Origin: Liolophura sinensis
Taxonomy: Eukaryota > Mollusca > Polyplacophora > Chitonida > Chitonidae
DNA length: 64,000 nucleotides
Reading direction: 5' to 3'
NCBI RefSeq assembly: GCF_032854445.1
Contig: NC_088295.1
Span: forward strand, 87,875,836 to 87,939,835
Both the position numbers and the translations under genes were made by a program. The notes under the pieces are model-generated. The model had not been told where the DNA came from, did no database searches, and worked only from the letters and a program-made list of their open reading frames with translations. Of the stretch, positions 1-12,429 are shown piece by piece (position 1 is the first letter of the stretch; each line of letters begins with the position of its first letter).

Positions 1-2573
1 TATTGAAGGGATTATGCTCTATGTCATCTATGACAGTATAATCAGTGTTTAGTTAAAGAACCACAGTGTTATTTGCAAGTCATATACATGAGTGGTAAAA
101 CATATTTTGAGTGACATATTTTATAACACGTTTAAGAGATGCGGCTCAGTGGTAAAAGACATGAGTTTCCAATCGCTGCCGCACGACATGGGGTCAGATT
201 CGGTCTTTCACAGCATATCTCTAGATTCTGGCTACTGTTCGCGAGAGCTATGCATGGGGATAAATAGCAGCCGACGCCGCTCAAGGGACCATTTGCTTGG
301 TCCTACGTTCGTTAAAGGCTTTTTTTTTATCTTTCACGCATATGGTGGTTATGTTTTTACATCAGTAGTGAAAACGATTGTCAGTAACTTTGTTTATTCC
401 AGGTATTCCGATATGCTCCATCCCTAAAGCTGACCACCTTGCCATGAGTGAACAGTTCTAGAGTATGGCGTTCAAAAAATAAAAAAAAAACAGAAAAAAG
501 ATAAATAAATAATAGCCTTCTACGCCCGCATGCATACAGTACAATTATGATACACCCACTCTAACCACTCTAACCAGCACCAGGAAATTAGCAGGCTTCA
601 AAATATCATCCAGTCATGTATCCGTCAGGAAACAAAAGCCATAAAAAGGTTTTGTTATTGACATTGTCATAGCTTAAATGGAAGCAAGTGTGGAAAGTTG
701 AACATGTTAAAGAAGGTATTTAAATCAATGATAGTTAGAACAGACCGCCTAATTTCACTTGTCGGCTTTTTGTTTTCCCCTGAGGAATTTATTTACAATA
801 GGCTATCATTCTTATTTTCTGAACGGTAATGTTTTGTTTCTGGGAAAGGTGCTTTGGGTAGTTCTCCGAGAATCCCTTGGTAGTTTTAGTTTACACATGG
901 TAATTTTAAGACGACTTAAACCGTGTTTAAGGTTTATAGCTAGGTTTTGCTAGTCAAAACCGTATTCATGGCTCATTGCTATGTTAGTGACGGATTCCGT
1001 CCTGCTGTTGGTTCACGATGTGTTACACTGCTGTTAACGTGAGGAAAATTTCTGAAAATCGAATCTGCTATACAAACCAGAAATCAACAAAAAGTGTAGC
1101 CATCACACTCGAGTTTTTCCCCAGAATGCCCCTATCTAAATAGGAAGTCATGGGTTAGGGTTATTAGACGGTCTTAAAACAGCTAGGAATTATGCTTTGC
1201 ACTGGGAACGATTACTAAAGGAACTGATTTCTTCTCCAACGTTTGTTATTATGGCGTCAAAAGCCATCTTGTGATTAAACATAACTGAAATAACTTTGAC
1301 TGGCTTATCGGTTTTAACAGAGTGAAAATATGATAGTTACGTCACCGTAACTTCGTCTGTGGTAACGTCCCTGAAATACCTTGGCCTCATACATTAGTTT
1401 GTCCATGACATAAATAAAGTGTGACGTCATTGTACCATAAATAAGCCGATTCTGGCCGACTCTGTCATGATCCTCATAACATTAGCGTCACCTAACGACT
1501 AACTAAAGCGTCTCGTCACCAAAACGTGAATGGTAAATTCCATTCATTAAAAGATTTCTGACCTGGGGAACATTTTCGAGCAATGATATCTTCATTCTCT
1601 CCAACTACCTAAACAGCACGTACATTCAAGATTTAAAACACGGTTTGTAAAAAAATGAATTTCTTAACACTACCGAACACTACAAAATCAACAACTTTAC
1701 AACAGGCAAATTAACTGTGCAATAAACTGTGCACCTCAAGAAGCAAAACTGATTATAGTAGCGAGTGACAGCTGCCGACACACACGTAAGGCTACTTTTT
1801 CTTTCAGTTCTGTTTTATTCTTCTGTTCCTGTTATACAGTTAACATGCGACCTAAACGGCTCCAAACATGCACTGAAGCAATGTATAGGTCATAAAATGG
1901 AATAATGGTACCCTACTCCATACGCACTGAAATATCATTTTTACACATAGATTGTGAAGTTTATTTTTTACACACGAAGACAAACGTTAACAAAGACGAA
2001 ACTTTGAGAGCACTTAGAAATACTCACATGAAGGTTTCAGTAAATATATTCTTCTGGTTAACGTGGATCTTCACAGTGAAACTTAAAGACATGGTACCTC
2101 GTTTGAACGATAAATTGGTGTTCTTGATCGAGAGTGCATTTTCGGCGTGTTATAACCAAGCAATCATCCCTTTCACGGCTTTAAAACTTTTATGGATGCT
2201 TCGACCAAGTTTTATTCTTCTGATCTGGAATTTACAGAATTGTGGTGCGTTTTTGAAATTTTCACTTTCTGGATCCGATTCCGCGCTTTACTGTTCCAAA
2301 ATATTTGGATTTTGTGAAAGGTTTGAGCAATTTTCCGAACACTCATTCGTAATTTTAGTTTGCTAGTTAAATTATTTTAAGGAGATCATAAACTGTGAAA
2401 TGAAATCTGATATTGTGGTCTATAGAATGGAACCTGGCTATAATCTCGAATCCCACCGCATGTCTCTGAACATATATTTACTAGATATTACATTGGTATA
2501 GCAGATCCTTCCGTCACCCTTATTAGCCGACTTGACACGCCTTTTTAGTTTCCAGTGTGACAAGTCTCTGCAT
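1..2573. other. AT-rich stretch without a recognisable gene
   Basis: I see no conserved domain, splice-consistent exon or long biased reading frame here. The longest open frame (1905-2366, 153 codons, +) starts with no recognisable domain, has the composition of translated AT-rich DNA and resembles nothing I know. A weak tRNA-like SINE head near the start is listed separately. Confidence 0.6.
130..215 (+). mobile_element. possible tRNA-derived SINE head
   Basis: The segment has an A-box-like stretch (ggctcagtggtaaaagac) followed about 40 bases later by a B-box-like stretch (gggtcagattcggtc), the spacing of an RNA polymerase III tRNA-type promoter. No 3' body or target-site duplication is evident. 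A similar pair of blocks occurs at about 49196-49260. It could be a chance match. Confidence 0.25.
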
Positions 2574-3060
2574 ATATTGACGAAATTGAACAGTTCACTG
2601 AGGGTTAAAGTGCAGACACTGACGAGTGAGTGAGTGCTTGGGGTTTAACGTCGTACAACTTCCTCTTTTAAAGTCTTAGGTGTGACTCGATCAAGGATTG
2701 ATCCTGGATCTACCGGTCCCGAAGCGGACGCTCTACCAACTGTGTTATCCGGGCCGGTAGACACTGACGAAATTGAGCAGTTCGCTGAAGGTCGGAGTTC
2801 AGATACTGACAAAACTGAGCTACTCGCTGAAGGTCGGAGTTTAGATACTGACGAAATAGAGCAGTTTGCTGAAGGTCGGAGTTCAGATACTGACTAAATT
2901 GAGCAGTTCGCTGAAGGTCGCAGTTCAGATACTGACGAACCTGAGCAGTTCGTTGAAGGTTGGAGTTAAGATACTGACGAAATTGAGCAGTTCTCTGAAG
3001 GTCGGATTTAAGATACTGGCGAAACTGAGCAGTTCTCTGAAAGTTGGAGTTCAGAAATTT
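2574..3060 (+). repeat. 42-bp minisatellite, about 8 units, split by a SINE
   Basis: The unit, about gatactgacgaaattgagc plus aggtcggagttca, repeats every 42 bp. Because 42 is divisible by three and the unit lacks stops, short open frames run through it on both strands (14-residue repeats). I read these as a by-product of the repeat. One unit and the start of another lie left of the inserted SINE at 2625-2760; the rest lie right of it. Confidence 0.85.
2625..2760 (-). mobile_element. tRNA-derived SINE (family C), internally deleted
   Basis: Read on the minus strand it begins with a tRNA-like head at 2760 (gttggtagagcgtccgcttc) and ends in a ttaaaccccaagcactcact tail at 2625. It is flanked by a perfect 10-bp target-site duplication, acactgacga, at 2615-2624 and 2761-2770, which lies inside the 42-bp minisatellite unit. 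Compared with the copy at 12106-12429 it lacks about 190 bp of the middle. I do not know a published name for the family. Confidence 0.75.
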
Positions 3061-4778
3061 CTCATTAAAGTTACCCAAATCTCCTGTGAATTAGACGGCC
3101 ATAAAACAGCTTGCTGCTACATTTATCACCAGCTGCGATTGCTGAAGGGATTGATTTGCTCTACAAAGAGTGTTATTACCGCCTGAAAAGCCATCTGTTC
3201 CTCAATACTTGAAACGTATGGGCGGATATTTCTTTGAAACAGATCTTCATTAGCCTACCAGGACTAAACTTTAGAATAGTTGTCGCTTGTCACTGGTTCT
3301 TACAGAAAGTCTTGTTGACAGTTCTTCAATACTCATGGCTGGGGTTTGGCGCGTTTAATCTCAGTATCAAGGAGAAAAATTTCAATAGTTTCTGAGATAA
3401 TTCAATTTTCAGTATCAAACCATAACCCTGGACTTCAAACGCCTTCAACGTTTATACAATCTGAGTTGGAAAGAGGAAATTTGCATGAACTTGCAGACTT
3501 CAGTACAGGTAACTACTGAAACAGTATCCCTTGAGTATGTTGTATAATATTGTCTATAGTGTCTGACTTACCTGCCGTTCTCCAGGGGCTATACGAGCTT
3601 CAGGCAACCGTTAGCGCGAACAACCTTCTGTGATACCCCCGAGGCTGGGATGGCCTTATATCGCCTGGGTGCGGGTCACCGGATATTTCTGATTTGCTTC
3701 TTTGTGTATGACGCACGACGCAAAACACTGGGAAAGTTCACTGTCCACTGAGAGAATATCGACACAGAGAGTAATAAGCTCACAGCGCATGTCGTTTTCC
3801 ATCACTCGTGACTAAGATTCAAGAGAACGTGGACTTCAGATCTAAGCACACTCTATGTTACACATGCGCAACTTGGGCAATTGGGTACAGGATTTGCCCC
3901 TGAACTGAAGAGTGAATGAGCACTGATTGGGTAATACTGCACTCATTGGGTAATACTGCACTCATTGGGTAACATTGCAACGTAAACATATTAGGTTGTT
4001 GATACACTATAAATATCTACACTGCTATTTTGCACCTAGTTTAAATTATATTAGAATTTTGTCTGTTTTGGATAGGACTGATAACGTTTTTCTCAGTGTT
4101 TCGACCCACCCCGCTGGATGTTCCCAGGCAGTAAAATGCCATAATTTCACTTTCAGCAACTATGTCTCCAACAGTTCAAGCTGAATGTGCTGGTACCACG
4201 CGAAAGTTGCGGAATGTATATTTTTTAGGTTGAAGTTGGAAAATTTACTACATAAACAGTGAGGAAAATCACTGCGCTCATGTAACCTATAACTAGGGCA
4301 GAAGCATACTACAGTTAGCTGTTTTATTTTTAAAGATATTTTTACGATGCTTTAATCTCCAGTTCTCAATAATAATGACACAAAGTTAAAAAAAACCCAT
4401 AAGTGAGCTACACTGATAGGGGAATTGATCCATGATCCACGTGGCATTACCGTTACCTGCTCAACCGCCCTCGGGATTCTAAATGATTTTTTCCAAACAA
4501 TTTACTAGAATGGAATCTGGCTTTAACACTGTTGGATTGGGTGGGATTGATGTTCAAATTTCACAAAGCCGTGTAGTACTTAAACCATGATAACATTCGT
4601 GTGTAGTCATTATCAGAAACAGTACATTAAACATCTAACTCCAGGCCTTGGACCACACTGTAAATGTCTTCCCAGCAAAGCTTTTAGCCAAGCCAAAATC
4701 TGGTCTTACACCATACAAAATTCATCTAATCAACGTACTTCAGAGGTTAAATCTTTGCAGGCTAATTTTGCGCTGGGA
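3061..4778. other. Intergenic, no gene seen; small 19-bp x3 tandem repeat
   Basis: No coding signal is recognised. The only structure I can support is a 19-bp sequence (actcattgggtaatactgc) present three times in tandem at 3922-3978. Confidence 0.55.
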
Positions 4779-4968
4779 GGCCTCCGTTGCCCATTGGTAA
4801 GCGTAATAGAGCGACAGTACGTGGGAATGTCTTTTTGCAACCTGCGGATGGTCGTGGGTTTTCCCCGGGTTCTACGAGGCTTCCTTCCACCATAATGATG
4901 GCAGTCGCCGTATAAGTAAAATGTTCTACAGTACGGCGTAAAACACGCAATGAAATAAATAAATAAAT
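4779..4968 (+). mobile_element. MetaSINE-like SINE (family A), shortened
   Basis: It starts with the head ggcctccgttgcc, then carries the conserved central block (caacctgcggatggtcgtgg, ccaccataatgatggc, then a version of gtataagtgaaatattcttg), the gtacggcgtaaaacac motif and an (AAAT)n tail. Parts of the tRNA-related head are missing. The assignment to the MetaSINE superfamily rests on my memory of its central domain. Confidence 0.75.
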
Positions 4969-7900
4969 GTATCATTATTCAGTACAATCGCCAATTTATA
5001 TAGCATGAACTGAGTCCAGATTTACCCATCTTGCTTTTTAGCGCCGCATAAAAGCAGACGTATACCATACACAGCAATCAGACATCCAGTCAATCTACAG
5101 CTCTACTTAACCAGCCTAAGATGCAGGCTAAGTCCATATTTATGAGCTAAGTAGCATGTAACTCTAGATCATCAGTGTTTCAATAATCACACTTCCGAAG
5201 CCCGTTATTACATGCATATAGAAATTGAGCAAATGGGTTGATACTACTCTTTGTCACCTAATCATGGGTTCATTTCGATGACAGGAGCTCCATTTTTATT
5301 ACACAATATATGATGCATGAACCTAGCAGATTGACAACTTACAATAAAATCATCGGGTGGTTCACAGGAAATTTTGTTGTTTAACAATATTGTGTTTTCT
5401 AGATTGTCGGTCACTAGGTATGAAGAAATGGCTTCAGCAGGAGAAATTTAACAAAAACTTCTGAGCTCACGTCTAGTAAATGGGGAATAAATCTGTACAC
5501 AGAATGCGGCTACTAGCAACATATACTGTGCGTCACTCTGTCGTAGGTAGAATGACGGCTAGGTAGTTGATTATATGCTATACATTGGTAACTGTACCGG
5601 GTTAATTCTGATACGCAGTTTGTTTACATAACTTATGTGGCAGGTCGCGACTGTGTTGTCGAATATTGGTCAGGATGAGTGCTATGGCGTATCCCTACCA
5701 ATTGTACCTTCAAAAACAAGAGAGTCCGTGAATACTTTATCCTGTTACATCACAGAAACATCATTACTGCACTATATTCGCGGATTTCCCTTTTAGACAA
5801 TATCTTGTTATGTATCTATGAATGGAAATGTTTACATAACCCCCCAAAAATAACATGGAATGAGAAAGAGTGACAAATAACATAAACGCTTACACAACAT
5901 AAAGTTCTGTTTGTCTACTGCCCATTTATGCTTAGTTGAGGGTATTTGACTTCTCAAAACATACCGTCTTAAAGTCGCACTGCTCTGAGACGAATCTAAG
6001 GTTTCCCCATCGTGTTTGTCTCTGCATGTTTTTTCAGTCTTCAGTACAGCCTCCAAATCGCCACATATTGAGCCGTCATACTGATCAAACGCCCTGAAAG
6101 GAGATAAGGATTCTTTCAAACGGACATACTAAGTTAATTGTGTACAATGACTTCTGATCTGGGGAGGGGAACAAGTCGCATTAAAGGCAAGAGAACAGTT
6201 TCCCGATCTCGTATCTTTGAATAAAAAAAAGGTTCAAAATAGTAATGTAGTTAGTGCTTGAATATCAGTAGAGTTTTGAATCCCATTCATCGGTATGTAA
6301 AATTGTGATACGGAATCGTAAAAACATTATTGAGTGTTGAACGTTTTAAACACCATTTACCGCTATCGCAAGTATATTCAGTATTACTTTATTTGAGTGG
6401 TATTTTACAAGGCACGGATTATTATTTCACCTATTTGTCACTTTCCTCGTAAACTGTACAATGTCTTCTCACACAATCCATCCTTAGATAAAAAAAAATC
6501 AAAATGTCACTGGTATTAAGCACCAAGATATCAGTATACTGTGTAAAATCATCGTCAGTGGTGACCAGATTCAGTATACTTTAGTTGCCAGCTTATGATG
6601 GTTTCCGGGATTCATTTCATGGTCACCTGACTTAGATGTGCACGCTTGGTTCGGCGGTATTATATAAACAAGTATTTCGCTGATCTTTGAACAGTGTTTG
6701 AAACTGATTTTGGAGCCATTCTGGTCCATTTGGTTCTGTCCTCCAGGAAATTAACGAGGCATTTTCATTTTACTATTTTTTCTAGGACTTCTATAAATGA
6801 TCTTTTTAAAGTCCATCCGTCCACCAGACTTAGGCTTTCTATGACAGAGTCGATTTCTGACCACAGCGAAGACCACTAACTGTTCTTAGTGTCGTTTATA
6901 ATGTCTTTGATCGATTCGAATCCGGACAAATGTCGGGCTTTCTTGGATTGCTATCTAATTATGACATCAGTTAGCATATTCGTATAAAATGTTTTCACAC
7001 GGCGCTCTTTATATATTCATCACCAAACGTATACAAACCGCATTTCTAACATATAAAGCTTTGCCTACAAGACGCTTCCAAGTAGTCACGAGTATATAAA
7101 TTTATGTAGGTGCGTTTTGTATGTTCTACCCGAACGATGATTATATTGCTCTTAGATCTTCCAGCCACCCATGCTCTAATTTCTCTTTCTTTTAAGCCAA
7201 GAATGCATGCAATCCACGAAAATGACAATGCAAATGATCCGTCTTGTCATAACTGAGACCCATGCGTCAAAACATTTCTAAAACACCTTTTCTGTGCGTG
7301 CACAGTTTGTGTGTGCTGAGTTTTTCTTTGATGGTATGTGTACAGTGGTTACTTAACGCAGTGCTTGTGAACGTTAAGCATACGCATGAAGCATGTATGA
7401 AGTGTATGAGCCAGGTCTTGTGTGTGTGCGCAGCACCGGCTTCCTTGATTATCCGTATGAAGTGGTTGCTTAACAAAGGGTCCGTGTGTACTATAGTCTA
7501 TTTCTTTTAGGGAATCGCCTACATTCAGCTGTCTGTAAAATTAGTCATGCTCGCTTCCAAAATTGCCTTTAGTCAGTGTCACCTAACAACCCAAGTTCTA
7601 CACACTGACATGTTGAACGTCCATATTATTACAAGGAAAATGTACTTTTTCTAATTCATAATGTTGAACTCCATAAGCTTAGTTTCGATACCAGCAACTC
7701 ATTGCCTCGGGTTACGTCATAAATAAGTTGCATGTTGAGGAATGGGTGTGAAATATTTTACTATTCCTTGCAGTAAGAAAACCTCCGCTATCGTCTCTGA
7801 GAGTACACCCCATTGTTCTGTATGTTTTTGTTTTTTGTCGGCGGGGGTGGGGAGGGGGGGTGCAATAGAATTCTGTATCTGTCGTGAGATCACATGGCTA

Positions 7901-8188
7901 CTGTTGAGCTATAATACTTCTTAAACTATTTCAATTATTAGGTTATATTATGACAGAGCGTGAAAACGGTTACACTCACGGCACCATTCCAGAATTACAT
8001 CATTCTAGAGAAGAATTTCATGGCTACGGATGTCGGTTTCCGCCATCTAACTATAAAGGATGGAATGTTGTGTGCATTTATATATTTTTGTCTTTTGATT
8101 TTCTCCCTGTCTCTGGACAACTCAAGCCAGTCGCTTGATGAAATATTGGATATGCGAGTTGGGCAACGACAAAGGCATACATACATGT
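4969..8188. other. Intergenic, no gene seen; one G-rich quadruplex-type tract
   Basis: All open frames here are short (under 100 codons) and unrecognised. A G-rich run at 7843-7860 (gggggtggggaggggggg) has enough G-tracts to form a G-quadruplex on the plus strand. Nothing else stands out. Confidence 0.55.
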
Positions 8189-8289
8189 ACTTTCCTTAAC
8201 GTTAGTATTGTATTTGTTTAGAATTTACTGTGAATCAAACTTTCCTTAACGTCAGTATTGTATTTAATTAGAATTTTTCTGTGAATCAA
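8189..8289 (+). repeat. 51-bp tandem duplication
   Basis: Two adjacent, slightly diverged copies of a block starting actttccttaacgt and ending ctgtgaatcaa. No coding or SINE content is recognised. Confidence 0.8.
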
Positions 8290-9343
8290 AAGGTAGGCAT
8301 TTCTTTACTGTTTAATCCTATGTGCACAGCAAAAACATTATTAAAAAATACATTCATATTTTTCGGTTTTACTAATTTGCTTGAAGAAATGCCACAAACA
8401 TTAACAGTTCATGTGATTCAATCTTGTACGTTGCTGTCACTGGTGTCGCCATCTTCGCTGCTGTTCAGACTAGCAATCACGGGATCAAAAGCGCAGGCCT
8501 TCTCGCAGCCAGTACTCCTGCTCTATCTGTCACAATAAAAGTATTTCCATTGAGCATAAACTACTATATCTCAGAAACCTTTGACTCAAAGCAACAAGAT
8601 TTAGATAAGTTTACATGACGCATTATAATTGATTTATCAGGTTATTCTGAGTAATAACCTGTTCATGGCCTCTCAAAGTGAACTGATCATGAAACGTATA
8701 TTTATTCCGTGTTTGACAGCATGTTTCCTGTCGGCTCGTGAAACCTTGTCCATAGCCTTCTGAAGTACCTAGCGTCCAATAACTTGAAGGTGTTGGTGTG
8801 ATGCGAGACGTAGCTCTTAATGTTTGCCCAGATCAGCTCTATCGCGTTCAACTCACAACAAGCCACCTGCGTTCGTAAGGTCAAATAATCATTCTGGTGG
8901 GAAACGACGTTAGACTGGTATGTTGTAATCGACTTATTTCTCCAAACCTATTTCAATAAAGTCTTTCCCGTGAGCAATTGCAGGAAATGCTATGTCTCGA
9001 TTTCTGAGCCCTTTTTGGAAATCATTATTTCCTGTTTGACACCGTGGGACATTTACTTGCTGGATGTTTGATGTTGTGATAGCTGACATTGTCAAGGATA
9101 AGAACGCTTGGGTGTTCTACACGAGGAATTAAAACCATTTCCAACCATTTCAAGAGTTTATCACCATTCATTTCGTCATGATAAACTGCTGTTTTTCGGC
9201 CTCAAACAACAATGCGGCATCTTTGATAAACCTATCTTCGCGGAACCCGTGTATAATAGAATGAGTTGTCGCCCCTTCCCAATTGGTGGCATTTGGGTCC
9301 ATTTTTCGTCGGGACCTATCCATTGTTTTGACACAGAACAGCC

Positions 9344-9442
9344 AATGTTAACCCAGGTCCCATCTATTTAGACTATGTCATACTTCCTCTCTGAATGTTA
9401 ACCCAGGTCCCATCTATTTAGACTATGTCATATGCCTCTCTG
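9344..9442 (-). repeat. 50-bp tandem duplication inside the transposase remnant
   Basis: The block aatgttaacccaggtcccat plus the next 30 bp occurs twice in a row with about 3 differences. It duplicates the segment encoding the first catalytic Asp of the transposase, a change that postdates loss of function or caused it. Confidence 0.85.
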
Positions 9443-9575
9443 AACAACATTATTTTGCGTAAATAATTGTTTCTACTCTCTAATACATCCTTTCTTTCTA
9501 ATACGATTTTCCCGTTGTCGATTATTTTCCAGTACTTAAAAACCTTCCTTTTCAGTACTCTCCTGTTACGACCCA

Positions 9576-10300
9576 AACTGTCTGTATTATAAAGAGATGG
9601 CTTGTTCGAAATACACGACAGTTTAGCCGCACAAAAAAGTAACCAAAACCAGCAGATTTTATTTTACAACAATTTGTTAGGTTTAACAAGAACAGATAAC
9701 AAGACATTTACAAATACTGAAGTACTTAAGTTTAACAAGAAAGGATAGCAGTATCTATACAAATACTAAAGTACTTACATGTACAACGGTGTCAAGTCCA
9801 AACGGACGCATATACTCCACAATGCTTAAAAATTGCACAGAGGCAATATTCATAAGAGGGAAAATCCACAGTATAACTGAGTGTATGACGAAATATACAC
9901 AAAATTCCACAGACAGGGTCTGTGTACTAATAAGCACTGTGTACACAAGAGCACAAATTAAATATACAAGTTCAGACTGAACAAGTGCTCGGTGGAGATA
10001 AGATATAACAAAGCCAGAGGCTATAAAGACACCAAAATTCAGCGCAAAAGGCCTACTAAAGTAACACACAGCGAAAGCATCCAAAACTCTCAATAATTCT
10101 CCTTTCTCCCCCTTTGACCTGCTTTCATAGGTCTTATATAGACTGGTGGACTTTTCTAGAATAAGAAAATTCTTGAACACTTGTTGTAAACAAACAGGCC
10201 CCGAACTGAGCATATTCTGGAACATTCTAAGGGAGAGGCAGACAGCAGGCCCTGAACTCAGCATATGTAAACAGTGGCAAGCTAAATTTAGAAGCTGACG
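9576..10300 (-). other. Unrelated 0.7-kb insert within the transposase remnant
   Basis: The minus-strand frame stays open through this insert, forming a 312-codon ORF (9755-10693), but only the first 130 codons look like transposase. The insert contains two diverged 51-bp tandem copies (about 9675-9780, each ending aaatactgaagtacttaagt or similar) and a short repeated block around 10195-10265 (cctgaactcagcatat / ccgaactgagcatat). I do not recognise its origin. An insertion or a retained intron are the two explanations I can see. Confidence 0.5.
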
Positions 10301-10700
10301 GCAGTTGTGCACATAACACCTCCATACCGACGAAAACGACAATGTAAATGTTGGATTTTCTTCCTCTAGAGCAGTCAAATATTTCGGTACTGTCGGTAGA
10401 TCCTTACCATTTAGAAAACACCTGATACGTCTGACTACAAAACTAATATCAAAGCTGTGAAATGTAGAAGATCTGGCCGCTTTGACCTTCCGTACCGGCC
10501 CTCTAGTAGTTGTACTGTATTCATTCAATACCGTTTGAATAGTTCGCACATACATATACAACTTCAGTATTTGTGCAGCCCCCCTGTTGACAGACATTCG
10601 TATTCTATCGTCGTCTGTAGAACTGTGCAGATGTTTGCATAAGTTTAGAACAGCCACTTTCTCTTCGTAAGTCATATATTTTCCCGTCGGCATTGTGCAG

Positions 10701-12105
10701 CCAGGAACATGCGTCAGTCACATATTAGGTAACAGAGGTCACCTTCCCTCAAAACATACCGGATTTCGCTCATTACCCAAGCATGCCACTTGTTTTTTAA
10801 TAATTAGGACGTCACCCAAGGCAATGAGTTGTTGATGTTGAAAATAACTTTTTGGAGTTTAACATTATGGAATAGAAAAAGTATTCTAACTGCATTTCCC
10901 TTCTTATAATATGGACGTTAAACATTTTAATGTGTAGAGCTTGGCTTGTTACGTGACACTGACTAAAGGCAATTTTGGTAGCGAGTATGACTGATTTTAC
11001 AAACAGCTGAACGTACGCGACTCTCTAAAAGAAATAAACTATACAATGTATTATTCTGCTTAAGTGATTGTTATGCATCAGACTGTACGTATTCTTTATT
11101 CCCTTGTTAACTTAAAGTAGGGACTATTTACTGTATCGTTCTTACAAAGTTGATATGCAGTCCTCATTGTATATCATTACACATATGTATTTGTTTTTCT
11201 TTTGATTAGCTAGTCTACTTACCGATCAAATGTTTTCTTTCCTCAAATATGACAGTTGCAAGCAGTTTTGTTACCCGACAAAGCAGACAATACATGGTGT
11301 TTCAAGAGCTAATTTTTATAGCCCATTGTCACCTAATTTAATTATAAGAAAACAATGGCTTTTTGTCATTACCTAGTGGCCATCATTTCCCAGATAAGAT
11401 TTCCATTCATTTTCTAAACTTAAAGTCAAGTGTAGACTATGGAATAACACCCAAATAAATATTGTTTTAATATTTTATGTATGTAAAACAAGTCAGGTCT
11501 AAAGACTTTCGGGAAAGTCGGGATTAGGAATCCTCTGCTTCAGCAGGTCTCAATGGAATGGAATGTGACGTATGTCCATAAAACTTGGACTATTCAATTT
11601 CCGAGACTAGGAGTCAAAACTATAAAATATGACCATATTATGTTTATTTACAAAAAAAAGGCTTGTGAACGTAGGCTACATTAACGTCCAATATCAGTAT
11701 GTGCATGTATGTATCATAATGATGCCTTCTTCTACAAGATACAGATGTCCCTACCACCGACATTTTGATATCCCTTACGGTGCTGAGATCAGCAGTTCGA
11801 TCCTGACTTTTAGACCGGAAAAGAATTTAAACATAAAAAACTATCTGAATGTTTGCAGTCCAGCGGAGTGTTCTATAAATACTTTGCAATAAAATGTTCT
11901 GACGTCGCTTCGTTAGAGAATATGGGCAAGTGCACGTGTGTGCGTGTACGTATCTTCATAGCGGAGTTAACACGACGAACAGATAGATCAGGGGGAGTAA
12001 CTCTTTGAGTACTACAACGATTAAGAGTTTGTCCGCTACCTTAGTGTATATTAAAAGACAGGATGCTTTAGAATATCACAAAGGCGCAAGAAAGCATTCT
12101 GAATG
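10701..12105. other. Intergenic, nothing recognised
   Basis: AT-rich DNA with only short, unrecognised open frames. I see no SINE, minisatellite or exon. Confidence 0.55.
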
Positions 12106-12429
12106 TGCGTGGGGTATAACGTCGTACTTAACAACTTTTCAGTCATATGACGACGAAGGAATCCTTAGGGTGCATGTAATGTGCCTCCTTGTTGCAGGAC
12201 GCATTTCCGCCGCTTTTTAATCTAGTGCTGCTTCACCGAGACGACTCACCATAGGCAACGTATAGGCTGCCCAGCCCGAGCCATTATACTGATACTGGTC
12301 AACCAGACGTTGCACTATCCCCTTTATGTTGAACGTGACCTTTTAAGGTCTTAGGTGGGACTCGACCCAGGATTGACCCTGGATCTACCACTCCCGAATC
12401 GGACGGTCTATCAACGGTGGTATCGGTAG
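12106..12429 (-). mobile_element. tRNA-derived SINE (family C), near full length
   Basis: On the minus strand a tRNA-like head at the 12429 side (with cctgggtcgagtcccacc as B-box region) is followed by a 230-bp body and a 3' end related to ttaaaccccaagcactcact. A diverged target-site duplication of about 14 bp (aaagcattctgaatg at 12091-12105, aaatcattcggatg at 12430-12443) supports insertion. It shares head and tail with the SINE at 2625-2760. I do not know a name for this family. Confidence 0.75.

Larger units (their letters stand above)
8700..10693 (-). pseudogene. Decayed IS630/Tc1-mariner-type DNA transposon (transposase remnant)
   Basis: Transposase blocks appear in order on the minus strand. 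At 10693-10300 is an N-terminal helix-turn-helix-like region (AAQILKLYMYVRTIQTVLNE) followed by a TFHSFD..FVVRRI..LPTVPK stretch typical of this group. At about 9575-9344 is a RRVLKRK..ESRNNYLRKI block leading to IDGTWVN (first catalytic Asp). At about 9300-9230 is GKGRQLILLYTGS, at about 9115-9075 HPSVLILDNVSYHN (second Asp), and at 8857-8825 CELNAIELIW with the catalytic Glu. The frame is disrupted by stops and frameshifts between the blocks, a 50-bp tandem duplication lies at 9344-9442, and about 0.7 kb of unrelated sequence sits between the first and second blocks. It cannot make a working enzyme. I could not find convincing terminal inverted repeats, so the true ends are unknown. Confidence 0.8.

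Noticed and set aside
1905-2366. 153-codon ORF as a gene
   Set aside because: No domain, no homology I recognise, and an amino-acid composition expected from AT-rich non-coding DNA.
9755-10693. 312-codon minus-strand ORF as a gene
   Set aside because: Only the first ~130 codons match anything (transposase N-terminus); the rest is an unrelated insert and tandem repeats.
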